Source: an uncultured Rivibacter sp.
GTDB taxonomy: Bacteria > Pseudomonadota > Gammaproteobacteria > Burkholderiales > Burkholderiaceae
Length of the DNA: 64,000 bases
Assembly (NCBI GenBank): GCA_946481025.1
Contig: CAMLNA010000006.1
Coordinates: 1 to 64,000 of the forward strand
Direction: 5' to 3'
Position numbers and translations under genes: made by a program. The notes below the pieces were generated by a model. The model was not told the DNA's origin. It saw nothing but the letters and a program-made list of their open reading frames with translations, and ran no database searches. Numbering within the stretch: the first letter of the stretch is position 1; every line of letters begins with the position of its first letter. Positions 50,750-59,641 of the stretch are shown one piece after another.

Positions 50750-51132
50750 GCGCCGGCCTCCGGGGCGCGGCATGCCTTCGACTCCGACAGCAGCGTCGTG
50801 GCCGCACCGCTGACCGACAGCAGCAGCTGCCGGCCATCGAACTCCACCACGGCGAGCTGCACCTGCGGCGTCAGCCGCGTGGTGCTCACCACGCGCACGG
50901 CAGCGCCCTGCGCCACCGGTGCGCCCAGTCCGCGCCCCAGCCGCGGGCCAAAGCGCCGCGCCATCACCAGCAGCACCACCAGCGCGGCTGTGCAGGCCAG
51001 CAAGGCCAGGCCCCAGCCCTGCGCGGTGGGGCCTTCGGCCTGCTCCGGCTTGAACGGAATGCCGGCCCGGGCCGGCCATGCCGTGGCCGCGCATGCGGCG
51101 GCCCCCAGGCGGGCGAGCATCGAAAGCCTCAC
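50746..51132 (-). CDS. fliO: Flagellar biosynthesis protein FliO
   Basis: A 128-residue single-span membrane protein. A GTG start overlaps the fliN stop (GTGA). The signal-like N-terminus is followed by a membrane helix (GWGLALLACTAALVVLLVMARRF) and a small C-terminal domain (GAAVRVVSTTRLTPQVQLAVVEFDGRQLLLSVS) that matches FliO. It assists FliP assembly. Confidence 0.85.
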   Translation of the reverse strand: MRLSMLARLGAAACAATAWPARAGIPFKPEQAEGPTAQGWGLALLACTAALVVLLVMARRFGPRLGRGLGAPVAQGAAVRVVSTTRLTPQVQLAVVEFDGRQLLLSVSGAATTLLSESKACRAPEAGA

Positions 51133-51473
51133 GCGGCGCCCCCGTCGACCACCTCGGTCACGCGCACCGCGAACTGCTCGCCCAGCACCGAAAGCTGGCC
51201 CCGTGCAATGACGCGGCCCTCGACGCACAGGTCGATCGGCATGTCGACTCGGCGATCGAGCGCGAGCATCTCGCCGGCGCGCAGCGCCAGCAGCTCGCCG
51301 ATCGACGTCTCGGTGCCGCCCACCACGGCCGTCACGCGGGCCTTCACGCCGCTGAACAGCCCCAGTCGCCCGCCGAGCAGCGGAGTCCCGGTGGCGGGCT
51401 GCGGTTGCAGTTCCTCCACGTCGACGAGGTGCAGGTGTTCATGCGCCGCGGCGCGGGGGTGGTCCTTGTTCAT
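51129..51473 (-). CDS. fliN: Flagellar C-ring protein FliN
   Basis: A 114-residue protein with a SpoA domain at the C-terminus (VTAVVGGTETSIGELLALRAGEMLALDRRVDMPIDLCVEGRVIARGQLSVLGEQFAVRVTEVV). It overlaps fliM by one base. The N-terminal 40 residues are disordered, as in FliN proteins. It has standard length. Confidence 0.92.
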   Translation of the reverse strand: MNKDHPRAAAHEHLHLVDVEELQPQPATGTPLLGGRLGLFSGVKARVTAVVGGTETSIGELLALRAGEMLALDRRVDMPIDLCVEGRVIARGQLSVLGEQFAVRVTEVVDGGAA

Positions 51474-52216
51474 CAAAACTCCTTCTGTTCGCGTGCAGAC
51501 AGCATCTGCACCGCATATCGATCGCCGTGGCGGCCCAGTTGCACCGGCAGGCGCAAGCCGCCCCGCTCGAGCGCCAGCACGGCGGGCTGGTCCAGCGTCT
51601 GGCGCAGGACCAGCACGTCGCCGGGCTTGAGGCCGGCCAGTTCCTGCAGCGTGGCCTGCGTGTGGCCGATCTCGACCACGGCGCGCGCGCGCACTTGCGC
51701 AAACCCTGCGTCCCGATCGGTCCGGCTGGGGCGCGGCAGCGCTGGGCCGCCCGCCTGCACGTCGGGCGCCGCGCACACGGCCGCAGCCAGGGCCAGCCCG
51801 TCGAGTTCGACCGCGAGCAGCAGCCGGCCGCTCCCCCGCACGCCCAGCGGGGGCACCTGCGGCGCGTCGACCACCGCGGCGCCTCGCGCATCGAGCGCCA
51901 GCATCAGGTCGTCGAGGCAGGCCGCCAGGCAGCCCCCCGCCAATGCGCCCGCAGCAGCCGTCGCGGCCCCGTACAGCGCCTGTGCGAGCCGCGTGTCGCA
52001 GTCGGCCGCGCGCCATGACCACCGGCCGGCCGCCAGGCCGAGCCAGCGGCCCTCGGGCATGCCGTCTGCGGGCAGTTCGTCCAGCGGCTGCACGCGCACC
52101 TCGGCCGTCGCCTCGACGCCCCAGCCGCGAGCCCACGCCTGCACGCGCGACAGGGCCGACGCGCGCATCGCGTCGATCCGGCTCGCCGGCACCAGCAGAA
52201 AAGGCCGCGCCGACAC
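51473..52216 (-). CDS. fliM: Reduced FliM-like C-ring protein
   Basis: A 247-residue protein in the fliM position (usual FliM about 330). GTG start. The N-terminal CheY-binding motif (LSQ-x-EIDALL) and the CheC-like GG-x-S-x(2)-D segments are missing. The C-terminal SpoA domain is retained (VRARAVVEIGHTQATLQELAGLKPGDVLVLRQTLDQPAVLALERGGLRLPVQLGRHGDRYAV). It looks closer to SctQ-type proteins than to chemotactic FliM. The rotor could not be switched by CheY in the usual way. Confidence 0.8.
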   Translation of the reverse strand: MSARPFLLVPASRIDAMRASALSRVQAWARGWGVEATAEVRVQPLDELPADGMPEGRWLGLAAGRWSWRAADCDTRLAQALYGAATAAAGALAGGCLAACLDDLMLALDARGAAVVDAPQVPPLGVRGSGRLLLAVELDGLALAAAVCAAPDVQAGGPALPRPSRTDRDAGFAQVRARAVVEIGHTQATLQELAGLKPGDVLVLRQTLDQPAVLALERGGLRLPVQLGRHGDRYAVQMLSAREQKEF

Positions 52217-53398
52217 TCATCGCCCCTTCATGTCGAAAAGTTCCTGCAGCATCTCGTTGGCCGTGCTGATCACCCGCGAGGAGGCCTGGTAGCCGCGTTG
52301 CATCACGATCAGGTCGCTGAACTCGGTCGACAGGTCCACGTTGGACAGCTCCAGCTGCCCCGCCGCGACCGCTCCGAAGCCGGCCTGGCCGGGGCGGCCC
52401 AGGCGTGCGGCCTGCGGGTCGGCCGCGGTGAACTCGTTGCCACCGCTTTGCGCCAGCGCGCCGGACACCTCGAAGCGCGCGATCGCCAGCTGCGCGCCCT
52501 GCGCCGTCTGCCCGTTCGAATAGCTGAGCGTGAGCACACCGTCGGCGTTGAAGGTCGCGTTGACCAGCGAGCCGGCCGCGAAGCCGTCCTGCGTGGCCAC
52601 CGACAGAGACGACGACGTGCCCGAAGCGAACGAGGTCGCTTCGGCGCCGAGGCGGATCGTCACCTGCTGCGACGGTGCGCCGGTGGGCGTGTAGGTGAAC
52701 GACAGGCTGTCCTCGCCCACGACCGGTCGGCCGTTGGCAAAGCGCACGTTGCCGGTGGCCAGCGACGTCGTGCCCTCGAGCACCTCCACGCTCCAGCCGC
52801 CGGTGGTCTGGGTGGCGCGGCGGAACACCAGTCGCACCACGTGCTCCGCGCCGGCGCTGTCGATCAGCTTGCCGCCGTTGACGGTGAATTCCGTCGCGGT
52901 GCTCGACAGGTTGCCTGTGAGATCCATGGTCGTCGTGGCCCGCGCAGCGTTGACGCGCAGGCCGGTGAGCGACACCTCGCCCAGCGTGCCGTCGGCGCCG
53001 AAGCCCATGACCGGGCTGCCGCTGGTGCGCGACACCAGCACGCCATTGGCGTTGAACTCGAACTGGCCAGCCCGCGTGTACAGCGGCCCTTGCTCCGAAC
53101 GCAGCACGAAGAAGCCGTCGCCGTCGATCGCGGCGTCGAGCGAACTGCCGGTCTGGCGCACCTCGCCCGGCTGGAAGTTGACCGTGGTCGCCAGCGTGCT
53201 CAGGCCGGTGCCGTATTGCGCGCCCTGCACGTTGGGCATGCTGCCGCCCGGCATCTGCTGGTAGAAGAGGTCGCCGAACTGCTGGCGCGAGCCCTTGAAG
53301 CCGGGCGTGTTGAGGTTGGTGACGTTGTTGCTGATGACGCGCAGGCCGCGCGAGAAGCCTTGCAGGCCGGTCATTCCTACAAACAGTGAATCGAGCAT
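52217..53398 (-). CDS. flgE: Flagellar hook protein FlgE
   Basis: A 393-residue hook subunit, near the usual 400. It begins MLDSLFVGMTGLQGFSRGLRVISNNVTNLNTPGFKGSRQQFGDLFYQ and ends in the rod/hook C-terminal motif VDLSTEFSDLIVMQRGYQASSRVISTANEMLQELFDMKGR. It follows flgD by ten bases. Confidence 0.95.
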   Translation of the reverse strand: MLDSLFVGMTGLQGFSRGLRVISNNVTNLNTPGFKGSRQQFGDLFYQQMPGGSMPNVQGAQYGTGLSTLATTVNFQPGEVRQTGSSLDAAIDGDGFFVLRSEQGPLYTRAGQFEFNANGVLVSRTSGSPVMGFGADGTLGEVSLTGLRVNAARATTTMDLTGNLSSTATEFTVNGGKLIDSAGAEHVVRLVFRRATQTTGGWSVEVLEGTTSLATGNVRFANGRPVVGEDSLSFTYTPTGAPSQQVTIRLGAEATSFASGTSSSLSVATQDGFAAGSLVNATFNADGVLTLSYSNGQTAQGAQLAIARFEVSGALAQSGGNEFTAADPQAARLGRPGQAGFGAVAAGQLELSNVDLSTEFSDLIVMQRGYQASSRVISTANEMLQELFDMKGR

Positions 53399-53408
53399 GG
53401 AAGTTCCT

Positions 53409-53804
53409 TCAGCGGACGGCGGAGATCTGCGACAGCGGCAGGTTGGGAATGACGGTGCCGCTGGCCAGGCGCAGGCTCAGGCGCGGCTCGCCGCTGCTCA
53501 GGTCGAGCTGGGTGATCTGACCGCTCACCGGGCCCGATTCGAGCTGCACGTCGACATTGCGGCCGATCAGCCCGATCGACTGGTTGGCCGACTGCACCGA
53601 CAGCAGCGCATCGAGCTTGGTGTTGAGCTGGCGGCTCTGCTCGAGCGCGGTGAACTGGGCCAGCTGCGCCATGAACTCGGTGTTGTCCATGGGCTTCATC
53701 GGGTCCTGGTTGTTGAGCTGGCTCGTCAGGATGCGCATGAAGTCCTGCAGGTTCAGCTGCGTGCTCGAATTCGCTGTGCTCGAGGACACGGTATCAATCG
53801 CCAT
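53409..53804 (-). CDS. flgD: Short hook-cap scaffold FlgD
   Basis: A 131-residue FlgD with the N-terminal export and cap-forming region intact (LNLQDFMRILTSQLNNQDPMKPMDNTEFMAQLAQFTALEQSRQLN). It ends in VQLESGPVSGQITQLDLSSGEPRLSLRLASGTVIPNLPLSQISAVR. The Ig/Tudor-like domain of enteric FlgD (about 230 residues) is absent. It overlaps fliK. Short FlgD forms are known in some other lineages. Confidence 0.88.
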   Translation of the reverse strand: MAIDTVSSSTANSSTQLNLQDFMRILTSQLNNQDPMKPMDNTEFMAQLAQFTALEQSRQLNTKLDALLSVQSANQSIGLIGRNVDVQLESGPVSGQITQLDLSSGEPRLSLRLASGTVIPNLPLSQISAVR

Positions 53805-54723
53805 GGGGCTCGCTCCGTCGTGGGGAAAGGTTCGGGGTCGATGGGTCGCGGCCCGGCCCTGCCGGGTCGCCGGGTTCCGCAAGGTTCGCTGTCTCGTCGA
53901 GCAGCTCGCCGTTGAGCCGCACGGAATGCAGCCGCAGGCCGAGCTGCGCGGCCTGCGCCCGCAAGGCCTGCACCAGGCCGGCGACTTGCGCCGACGTGGC
54001 AGCGGCGTCGCGGATCCACGCCACCAGGCCGTCCGCCGTGCGCTCGAGAAACAGGTGCTGAGGCGTGGCCGGGCCGGCGTTTTCGCGCGGCGCCGTCCTC
54101 GCCTCGGTCGCCGGTTCCGGCCCCTGCGCGCCGACGACCGGCGCGGGGGGCCGCACCGGCATCTGCAGCGGCAGCAACACGGCCGAGGTCGGCGGCTGCG
54201 GCAGGACGGCCATCGGTCGTGCCGGCTCGACCGCGCCAGATGAAATCACGCCGGGCGGCACCACCGCGGCAGGCGCCGGCATGCGCGGCGCGAGCAGCAT
54301 GCCGTCGGCGGCCCGGGCAACCGCGCGCTCCGTGTGCTCCACACGCACTTGCGGGCCGCGGCCGAATGCGGCATCGGCTGCACGTCCGGCGAGGCCGCCG
54401 GCAGCGAGGTGACCCGGCACCAGCCCTGTTTCCGCAGTGCCCGCAGGCAGGCGGCGGGTGGCGGGCGCCATGCCTTCGGTCGACACCGGGCTGGCGAATT
54501 CCGTTTGCGCCAGACCAGGCGCATCGGCGCGGCCGGACCGCAGCGCCTGTCCAGGCTGCCGCGCATCGGCCGCATCGCGCGCATCGCCGTTCCCCGGCTT
54601 CATCTCCAGCAACGCCTGCTCCAGCGCCCGCAGCCAGCCGGCCTGGCGAGCCCGGCCGGCGTTGGCCAGCGCCTTGGTGCCGCCCGCCGTCGCACGCACG
54701 GCTTCGTTGTCAACGCGATCCAT
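53794..54723 (-). CDS. fliK: Hook-length control protein FliK
   Basis: A 309-residue Ala/Pro-rich protein in the fliK position between fliJ and flgD. The disordered N-terminal part precedes a compact C-terminal region (DGLVAWIRDAAATSAQVAGLVQALRAQAAQLGLRLHSVRLNGELLDE), a likely Flg_hook domain. Divergent sequence, but order and composition support the call. Confidence 0.78.
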   Translation of the reverse strand: MDRVDNEAVRATAGGTKALANAGRARQAGWLRALEQALLEMKPGNGDARDAADARQPGQALRSGRADAPGLAQTEFASPVSTEGMAPATRRLPAGTAETGLVPGHLAAGGLAGRAADAAFGRGPQVRVEHTERAVARAADGMLLAPRMPAPAAVVPPGVISSGAVEPARPMAVLPQPPTSAVLLPLQMPVRPPAPVVGAQGPEPATEARTAPRENAGPATPQHLFLERTADGLVAWIRDAAATSAQVAGLVQALRAQAAQLGLRLHSVRLNGELLDETANLAEPGDPAGPGRDPSTPNLSPRRSEPHGD

Positions 54724-55186
54724 CGCGCCCCTCCTGCCACGTCTGACGCGCGGCATGCTGTTCGTCCTGCTCGCGGTACAGCGCCGCCAGGCGTGCCGCC
54801 TCGAGCACTTCGTCCAATCGCTCGGCCTGCCGCTCCAGGCCGCGCCGCCGCGCCGCCACGTCGGACAGCACCTCATGCTGAGCGGCCTCGGCCTGCTGCG
54901 CGACTTCGACCTCGGCCTGCGCTGCATGCACGCCCGCCGCACGACGGGCGACGTGCTGCTGCGCCGCGGCCAGCAAGGCCGGCTGCAGGCTGCGCCCCGC
55001 TTCGCAGATGTGGCGGGCGGCCGCGTGCAGCGCATGCAGCTGCGACTCCTGCTGCTGCACCGCACCGCGCCGCGCCTCGGTCTCGGCGCGCGCCGCCTCG
55101 AACACCGCGCGCTGCTCGTCCTGCTGCCATTGCTGCAGCCGCACCGCCTGGCGCACCACATGCAGCCGCCGGCCTGTGCGGCTCAT
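54710..55186 (-). CDS. fliJ: Flagellar export chaperone/stalk FliJ
   Basis: A 158-residue coiled coil, rich in Ala, Gln, Glu and Arg (QQWQQDEQRAVFEAARAETEARRGAVQQQESQLHAL). It lies directly after fliI (ATGA overlap). The T3SS counterpart HrpB7 is at 18872. Confidence 0.85.
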   Translation of the reverse strand: MSRTGRRLHVVRQAVRLQQWQQDEQRAVFEAARAETEARRGAVQQQESQLHALHAAARHICEAGRSLQPALLAAAQQHVARRAAGVHAAQAEVEVAQQAEAAQHEVLSDVAARRRGLERQAERLDEVLEAARLAALYREQDEQHAARQTWQEGRDGSR

Positions 55187-56502
55187 CGCGCCGCTCCTGT
55201 GGCGGCCAGCGCCTGCTGCAGCGCCTGCCAGGTCGACGCCGGCTCGCTCACGTCGCCCATGGCCTGTCGCAAAAAGGGCGTGAGCCGCTGCACCAGAACC
55301 TGCGCCGCATCGAGGTCGGGGTTGGCGCCCGCCTTGTACAGGCCCATCTCGACCATCTCGCGATAGCGGTCGAAGGTCGCCATCGCCTCGCGGGCCGCTC
55401 CGACCAGCGCCGCCTGCGCCGGATCCACGAGCCCGCTGGCCAGGCGGCTGACACTTTGCAGCACGTCGATCGACGGGAAGTGCCCCGCATGCGCCAGCTC
55501 GCGGCTGAGCACGATGTGGCCATCGAGCGTGGCGCGCAGGCAGTCGGCCACCGGCTCGTTGTGGTCGTCGCCCTCGACCAGCACGGTGTAGGCCGCCGTG
55601 ATGCTGCCGCCCGACGGGTCGGTGCCGGCACGCTCGCACAGCGCCGGGATGTCCGCGAACACGCCCGGCGTGTAGCCGCGGGCCGTGGGCGGCTGGCCGG
55701 CCGCCAGCTCGATCTCGCGCCGAGCCATGGCATGACGCGTCACCGAGTCCATCATCAGGAACACATGCCGGCCTTGCCCGCTGAAGTATTCGGCCACCGC
55801 CGTGGCGGTGAGCGCGGCGCGCGCGCGCAGCACCGCCGGCTGGTCCGAGGTCGCCACCACGACGACGCTGCGGCGCAGCCCTTCCTCCCCGAGGTGGTTC
55901 TCGATGAACTCGCGCACCTCGCGGCCCCGCTCACCCACCAGCGCCACCACGTTGATGTCGGCCTGCACGCCGCGCGCCAGCATCGCCAGCAGGGTGCTCT
56001 TGCCCACGCCGCTGCCGGCGAAGATGCCGACGCGCTGGCCGCGCCCAAGCGACAGGAAGGCGTCGATGCAGCGCACGCCGGTCACCATCACGCGGTCCAC
56101 CGGCGGACGTGCCAGCGGGTTCGGCGCCACCTGCCGCAGCGGGGCGAGCCGCTCACAGCGCGGCGGCGGCAGCCCGTCCAGCGGCGCGCCGAAGGCGTCG
56201 ATCACCCGCCCCGCGAGGCCCGGGCCGACCGGCACGCTCGCCCGGCCGTCGCTCTTGCGCACCACGTCGTCCAGGCCGATGCCTTGTGCCGCGCCGAACG
56301 GCATCAGCACGACCCGCCCCGGCCTGAGGCCGACCACTTCGGCGTCGAGGCCAGGGCCGCTCGAGTCGCTTTCGATGCGGCACACGTCGCCCAGGCGCAT
56401 CAGTGGCCCGCTCGCTTCCACCGTGGTGGCCGACACGCCGACGATGCGGCCGGTCCATTCGGTGAGCGGGTGGCGCCTTGCCACCTTCAACAGGGCTTCC
56501 AT
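55183..56502 (-). CDS. fliI: Flagellar export ATPase FliI
   Basis: A 439-residue ATPase with Walker A GSGVGKST at about residues 163-170, VALVGERGREVREFIENHLGEEG, and MMDSVTRHAMARREIELAAGQPP. It is paralogous to HrcN in this window. The 164-base gap before fliH carries the repeat at 56561. The first 20 residues contain the stator-binding helix. Confidence 0.96.
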   Translation of the reverse strand: MEALLKVARRHPLTEWTGRIVGVSATTVEASGPLMRLGDVCRIESDSSGPGLDAEVVGLRPGRVVLMPFGAAQGIGLDDVVRKSDGRASVPVGPGLAGRVIDAFGAPLDGLPPPRCERLAPLRQVAPNPLARPPVDRVMVTGVRCIDAFLSLGRGQRVGIFAGSGVGKSTLLAMLARGVQADINVVALVGERGREVREFIENHLGEEGLRRSVVVVATSDQPAVLRARAALTATAVAEYFSGQGRHVFLMMDSVTRHAMARREIELAAGQPPTARGYTPGVFADIPALCERAGTDPSGGSITAAYTVLVEGDDHNEPVADCLRATLDGHIVLSRELAHAGHFPSIDVLQSVSRLASGLVDPAQAALVGAAREAMATFDRYREMVEMGLYKAGANPDLDAAQVLVQRLTPFLRQAMGDVSEPASTWQALQQALAATGAAR

Positions 56503-56560
56503 CTCAGTGATCCACGGCGCGTTGGCAGCACCGCCGACGCATGAAAGGGGATTCGACAGC

Positions 56561-56649
56561 CTTCACCGCGGAGGCGCGGAGCGCGCGGAGATCCGCGGAG
56601 AAATGCGGATCTCCTCTGCGGTCCTCCGCGCTCTCCGCGTCGCGGTGAA
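56561..56649. repeat. Imperfect palindromic intergenic repeat, copy 2
   Basis: Same kind of element as 63-152: CTTCACCGCGGAGGCGCGGAG at one end and CTCTCCGCGTCGCGGTGAA at the other, with GATCCGCGGAG...CTCCTCTGCGGTCCTCCGCG inside. It interrupts an otherwise tightly packed flagellar operon between fliH and fliI. Confidence 0.75.
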
Positions 56650-56666
56650 TGAATCGGGGGGTCACT

Positions 56667-57329
56667 TCATGCCTCCTCGACCGCCGATTCGCCGCAGGCG
56701 GCCAGCAGCCCCTGCTTGAGCGCCTGCAGCTGCGATTCGAGCCGCGCATCGAGCGTGCCGGTCGGCGTGTCGATGAGGCAGCCGCCCAGCTCGACGTTCG
56801 CATCAGCCACCACCTCGATCGGTTCGCCGCCCTGCACCCGCTGCAGCACGAACTGCTGCAGCAGCTGGGCGTCGCGCGCATGCACGCGCAGCTTCAGCGC
56901 CGCGCCTGGCGGCACCTGCGCGAGCGCCGACGCCGCCAGCGCCAGCACACCTTCGCGGGTGGGCGCGGCGGCGCCAAGCAGCCGCACCGTCACCGCCAGC
57001 GCGAATTCGGCGGCGAACGCCTGCAGCGCGCCGTTGCGCTCGCCCTGCGCTCGCTGCATCGACTCAGCCAGCCGCGCCAGCTGCTCGAGTTCCTGTTCCA
57101 GGCGCCGGTTCGCCTCGGCCAGGCCGCGTTCATAACCGGCCTCGTAACCGCGCTGCTCCGCTGACTGCTGCCATTGCCGCAGCTGTGCTTCGTCCGGCGC
57201 CGCGGGCGGCGGTGCCGCCGGCACCGGTGCGGCAGCCGGTCTGGGCGCCGCCGCGGCGGCAACGGCGAGCGACCGGCGAGTTCCGCTCAACGGCACGTCC
57301 TTGCGCAACGTGGTGCCCGGCGCGCTCAT
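56667..57329 (-). CDS. fliH: Flagellar stator protein FliH
   Basis: A 220-residue peripheral protein that regulates FliI. It has an Ala/Pro-rich N-terminus and coiled coil (RGYEAGYERGLAEANRRLEQELEQLARLAESM). The C-terminal HrpE/FliH domain (QRVQGGEPIEVVADANVELGGCLIDTPTGTLDARLESQLQALKQGLL) matches the HrpB5 C-terminus. Start overlaps the FliG-like stop (ATGA). Confidence 0.92.
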   Translation of the reverse strand: MSAPGTTLRKDVPLSGTRRSLAVAAAAAPRPAAAPVPAAPPPAAPDEAQLRQWQQSAEQRGYEAGYERGLAEANRRLEQELEQLARLAESMQRAQGERNGALQAFAAEFALAVTVRLLGAAAPTREGVLALAASALAQVPPGAALKLRVHARDAQLLQQFVLQRVQGGEPIEVVADANVELGGCLIDTPTGTLDARLESQLQALKQGLLAACGESAVEEA

Positions 57330-57856
57330 CGGGCCGCCCCCTTGCGCCAGCCGCGCCACCAGGCCGCGGCACGCCGGGCGGGTGCAGCCTCACCAGGCAC
57401 GGCAGCGGTCGCAGCCGGCAGCCCCTCATCGAGCCGGTCGGCCAGCAGCCGGCACGCCGCTGCTGCCAGCCGCTCGGCACCGGCAGCGCCGGCCAGCGAC
57501 GGGTCGATCGCCAGGGTGCGCGCCACTTCGGCGCGCCACGGCCAGGCCCGGCAGCCGAGCACCGCCAGCACCAGCGCTGGCGGCTCGTCGCGCAATGCGG
57601 CGACCAACGTGGCCGGCGGCAGTCGCTCCAGGCGCGCCTCGGGGTCCGGCAGCTGCGCGGCGGCAGGCGGCAGCGCGTGCGGCCTGGCAGCGGCCGGCAG
57701 CACGCTCGCATCCGCCGGCACGCCGAGCTCGGCGAGTTCGCGCAGCAGCGAGAGCAGCGGCTGCCGTTCTTCCTGCGGCAGCTGCTCGAGCACCCAGCGC
57801 CGGTCGGCCTCGTTCAACGCATGCAGCGTGAGCGCGGCTTGACGCATCGACGACAT
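57326..57856 (-). CDS. Truncated FliG-like protein
   Basis: A 176-residue protein in the fliG position between fliF and fliH (normal FliG about 330). The middle segment LERLPPATLVAALRDEPPALVLAVLGCRAWPWRAEVARTL resembles the FliG repeat unit. The FliG C-terminal torque domain with its charged helix is not visible; the protein ends in RRAAAWWRGWRKGAAR. It may keep the FliF/FliM scaffold role only. Starts ATGA-coupled to fliF. It could also be an unrelated spacer protein. Confidence 0.55.
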   Translation of the reverse strand: MSSMRQAALTLHALNEADRRWVLEQLPQEERQPLLSLLRELAELGVPADASVLPAAARPHALPPAAAQLPDPEARLERLPPATLVAALRDEPPALVLAVLGCRAWPWRAEVARTLAIDPSLAGAAGAERLAAAACRLLADRLDEGLPAATAAVPGEAAPARRAAAWWRGWRKGAAR

Positions 57857-59316
57857 CAGGGCCTCCCTGCGTCGGGCGCGCCGGCGTCTTCGGCCAGCCA
57901 GCCTTGCACGCGCGCCAGCACTTGTTCGCGGTCGACGGCCGGGGCGGTCGCGGCAGCTTGCGCCGCCCGCGACGTGCGCCCCCTGCCGCCCAGCACGGCC
58001 GCCGCAGCCGCCAGCACCAGGACCAGCACCACGCCGGCGCCCGCCCATGACGGCGCACGCCAGGCATTCGCCGTCGCCGCGCCGCCGCCGGCGGCGGCCT
58101 GAGGCGTTGCGGGCGCCGACCAGGCCGCCTCGTCCTGCACCGTCTCGTCGCGGGGCGCCGCGGGCAACTCGGCCATCGAGTGCACGGCGATCACGTCGCC
58201 GCGCGTGCGATCCAGCCCCACCGCCGCAGCCACCAGGTCGCGGGCCTTGTCGAGTTGCGCGGCGTCGAGCGCCGGCCGCACCACCACCGCCACGTGCAGG
58301 CGCTTGAGCTGACCGGCCGGCGACACGACCTGCTCGGTGCGTTTGCCCACCTGGTATTCCGTCTCCTGGGTCGAGGTGCCGCCAGCCTTGTCCGCGGCCT
58401 GCAGGCCCGCACCGCCGTCGCGGCTGGACACCCGCTCGCGCACCACCACGCCGGTGGGCGCCGCCCCCTCGGCATCGGGCGCGGCCCTGGCGGCCAGCAC
58501 CTCCTCGGTGGTCACACGCGTCTGCTCGCGCACGAACTCGGCATCGACGCTGACCAGGGCCTGGCCGGCGCCCAGCAGCCGCTCGATCACGGCGGTGGCC
58601 TTGCGCGTGAGGTAGGCCTCGGCACCCTGCTTGTGGTCAAGACCCAGCGAAGCGGACAAGCCCTCGTCGGGACCGCTGCGCGACAGCACCACGCCGTGCT
58701 GGTCGAGCACCGCGACATCCTGCGCCTGGATGTCATTGACCGATGCCGCGACCAGCCGCTGGATGCCCAGCACCTGCTCGGGGCTGAGGGTGCGCTGCGG
58801 CTTGAGCTGCAGCGCCACCGAGGCCTTGGCCTTGCCGGCGCCGCGCTTGAACAGACCCTGCTCCGGCAGCGCCAGGTGCACCCGTGCGCCCTGCACCTCG
58901 TCGAGCGAGAGGATGGTGCGGGTCAGCTCACCCTGCAGCGCGCGCTGGTAGTTCACCTTCTGCGCGAACTCGGTCATGGTGAAGTCGCTGTTGTTGAACA
59001 GCTCGAATCCGACCGCGCCGTTGAGCGCGAGCGGCGCGCCCATCAGCTTCAGGCGGGCCTTGTGCACCAGGTCATGCGGCACCTGCAGCGCCCGCGTCGC
59101 CTCGTCGATGCGATGCGGGATCTTCTGCTTGTCGAGCTCGGCCGACATCGCGGCCATGTCGCGTTCCGAGAGGTCGGCGAACAGCACACCGTAGTCGGTG
59201 CGCAGCAGGGCCCAGCCGCCGGCGGCGACGGCGGCCACGATGGCCAGCGCACCGATCACCAGGCCGGCGCGCGCGGCACGCGTGAGGCCGCCCCAGAAAG
59301 AAGTCCATCCATTCAT
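57856..59316 (-). CDS. fliF: Flagellar MS-ring protein FliF
   Basis: A 486-residue inner-membrane ring protein (usual 530-560). Two membrane helices are seen, at about residues 18-38 (ARAGLVIGALAIVAAVAAGGWALL) and 405-430 (APSWAGAGVVLVLVLAAAAAVLG). The periplasmic YscJ/FliF domain has YGVLFADLSERDMAAMSAELDKQKIPHRI, FTMTEFAQKVNYQRALQGELTRTI and VRVHLALPEQ-like motifs. The short cytoplasmic tail is where FliG normally binds. Confidence 0.93.
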   Translation of the reverse strand: MNGWTSFWGGLTRAARAGLVIGALAIVAAVAAGGWALLRTDYGVLFADLSERDMAAMSAELDKQKIPHRIDEATRALQVPHDLVHKARLKLMGAPLALNGAVGFELFNNSDFTMTEFAQKVNYQRALQGELTRTILSLDEVQGARVHLALPEQGLFKRGAGKAKASVALQLKPQRTLSPEQVLGIQRLVAASVNDIQAQDVAVLDQHGVVLSRSGPDEGLSASLGLDHKQGAEAYLTRKATAVIERLLGAGQALVSVDAEFVREQTRVTTEEVLAARAAPDAEGAAPTGVVVRERVSSRDGGAGLQAADKAGGTSTQETEYQVGKRTEQVVSPAGQLKRLHVAVVVRPALDAAQLDKARDLVAAAVGLDRTRGDVIAVHSMAELPAAPRDETVQDEAAWSAPATPQAAAGGGAATANAWRAPSWAGAGVVLVLVLAAAAAVLGGRGRTSRAAQAAATAPAVDREQVLARVQGWLAEDAGAPDAGRP

Positions 59317-59335
59317 GTGACTGCTCCGCGCCGGC

Positions 59336-59641
59336 TCAGGCCTGCATGCGCATCACGTCCTGATAGGCCTCGAGCACGCGGTTGCGCACCTGCACCATCA
59401 GCTGGAACGACAGCCGTGCCTCTTCGGCGCGCAGCATCACCTCGTGCAGGCTCACCGAGCCGCCCGCGGCCAGCTCGCGCAGGCCCTGCTCCGAGGCCAC
59501 CAGCTTGTCGTTGACGGCCGACAGCTCGGTGGTGAGCCATTGCCCGAAGTCCGGGGCCGCCGCGCGCGACGGTGCGGTGGGCGCCACGAAGGCATCGTCG
59601 GCCGCCACGCGCGCGACCGGCTGCAGGGATTCATTCATCAT
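59336..59641 (-). CDS. fliE: Flagellar MS-ring/rod junction protein FliE
   Basis: A 101-residue protein. The C-terminal VSLHEVMLRAEEARLSFQLMVQVRNRVLEAYQDVMRMQA is the FliE hallmark. Starts MMNES, overlapping the flgC stop; the second ATG (59638) is equally possible. Confidence 0.95.
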   Translation of the reverse strand: MMNESLQPVARVAADDAFVAPTAPSRAAAPDFGQWLTTELSAVNDKLVASEQGLRELAAGGSVSLHEVMLRAEEARLSFQLMVQVRNRVLEAYQDVMRMQA

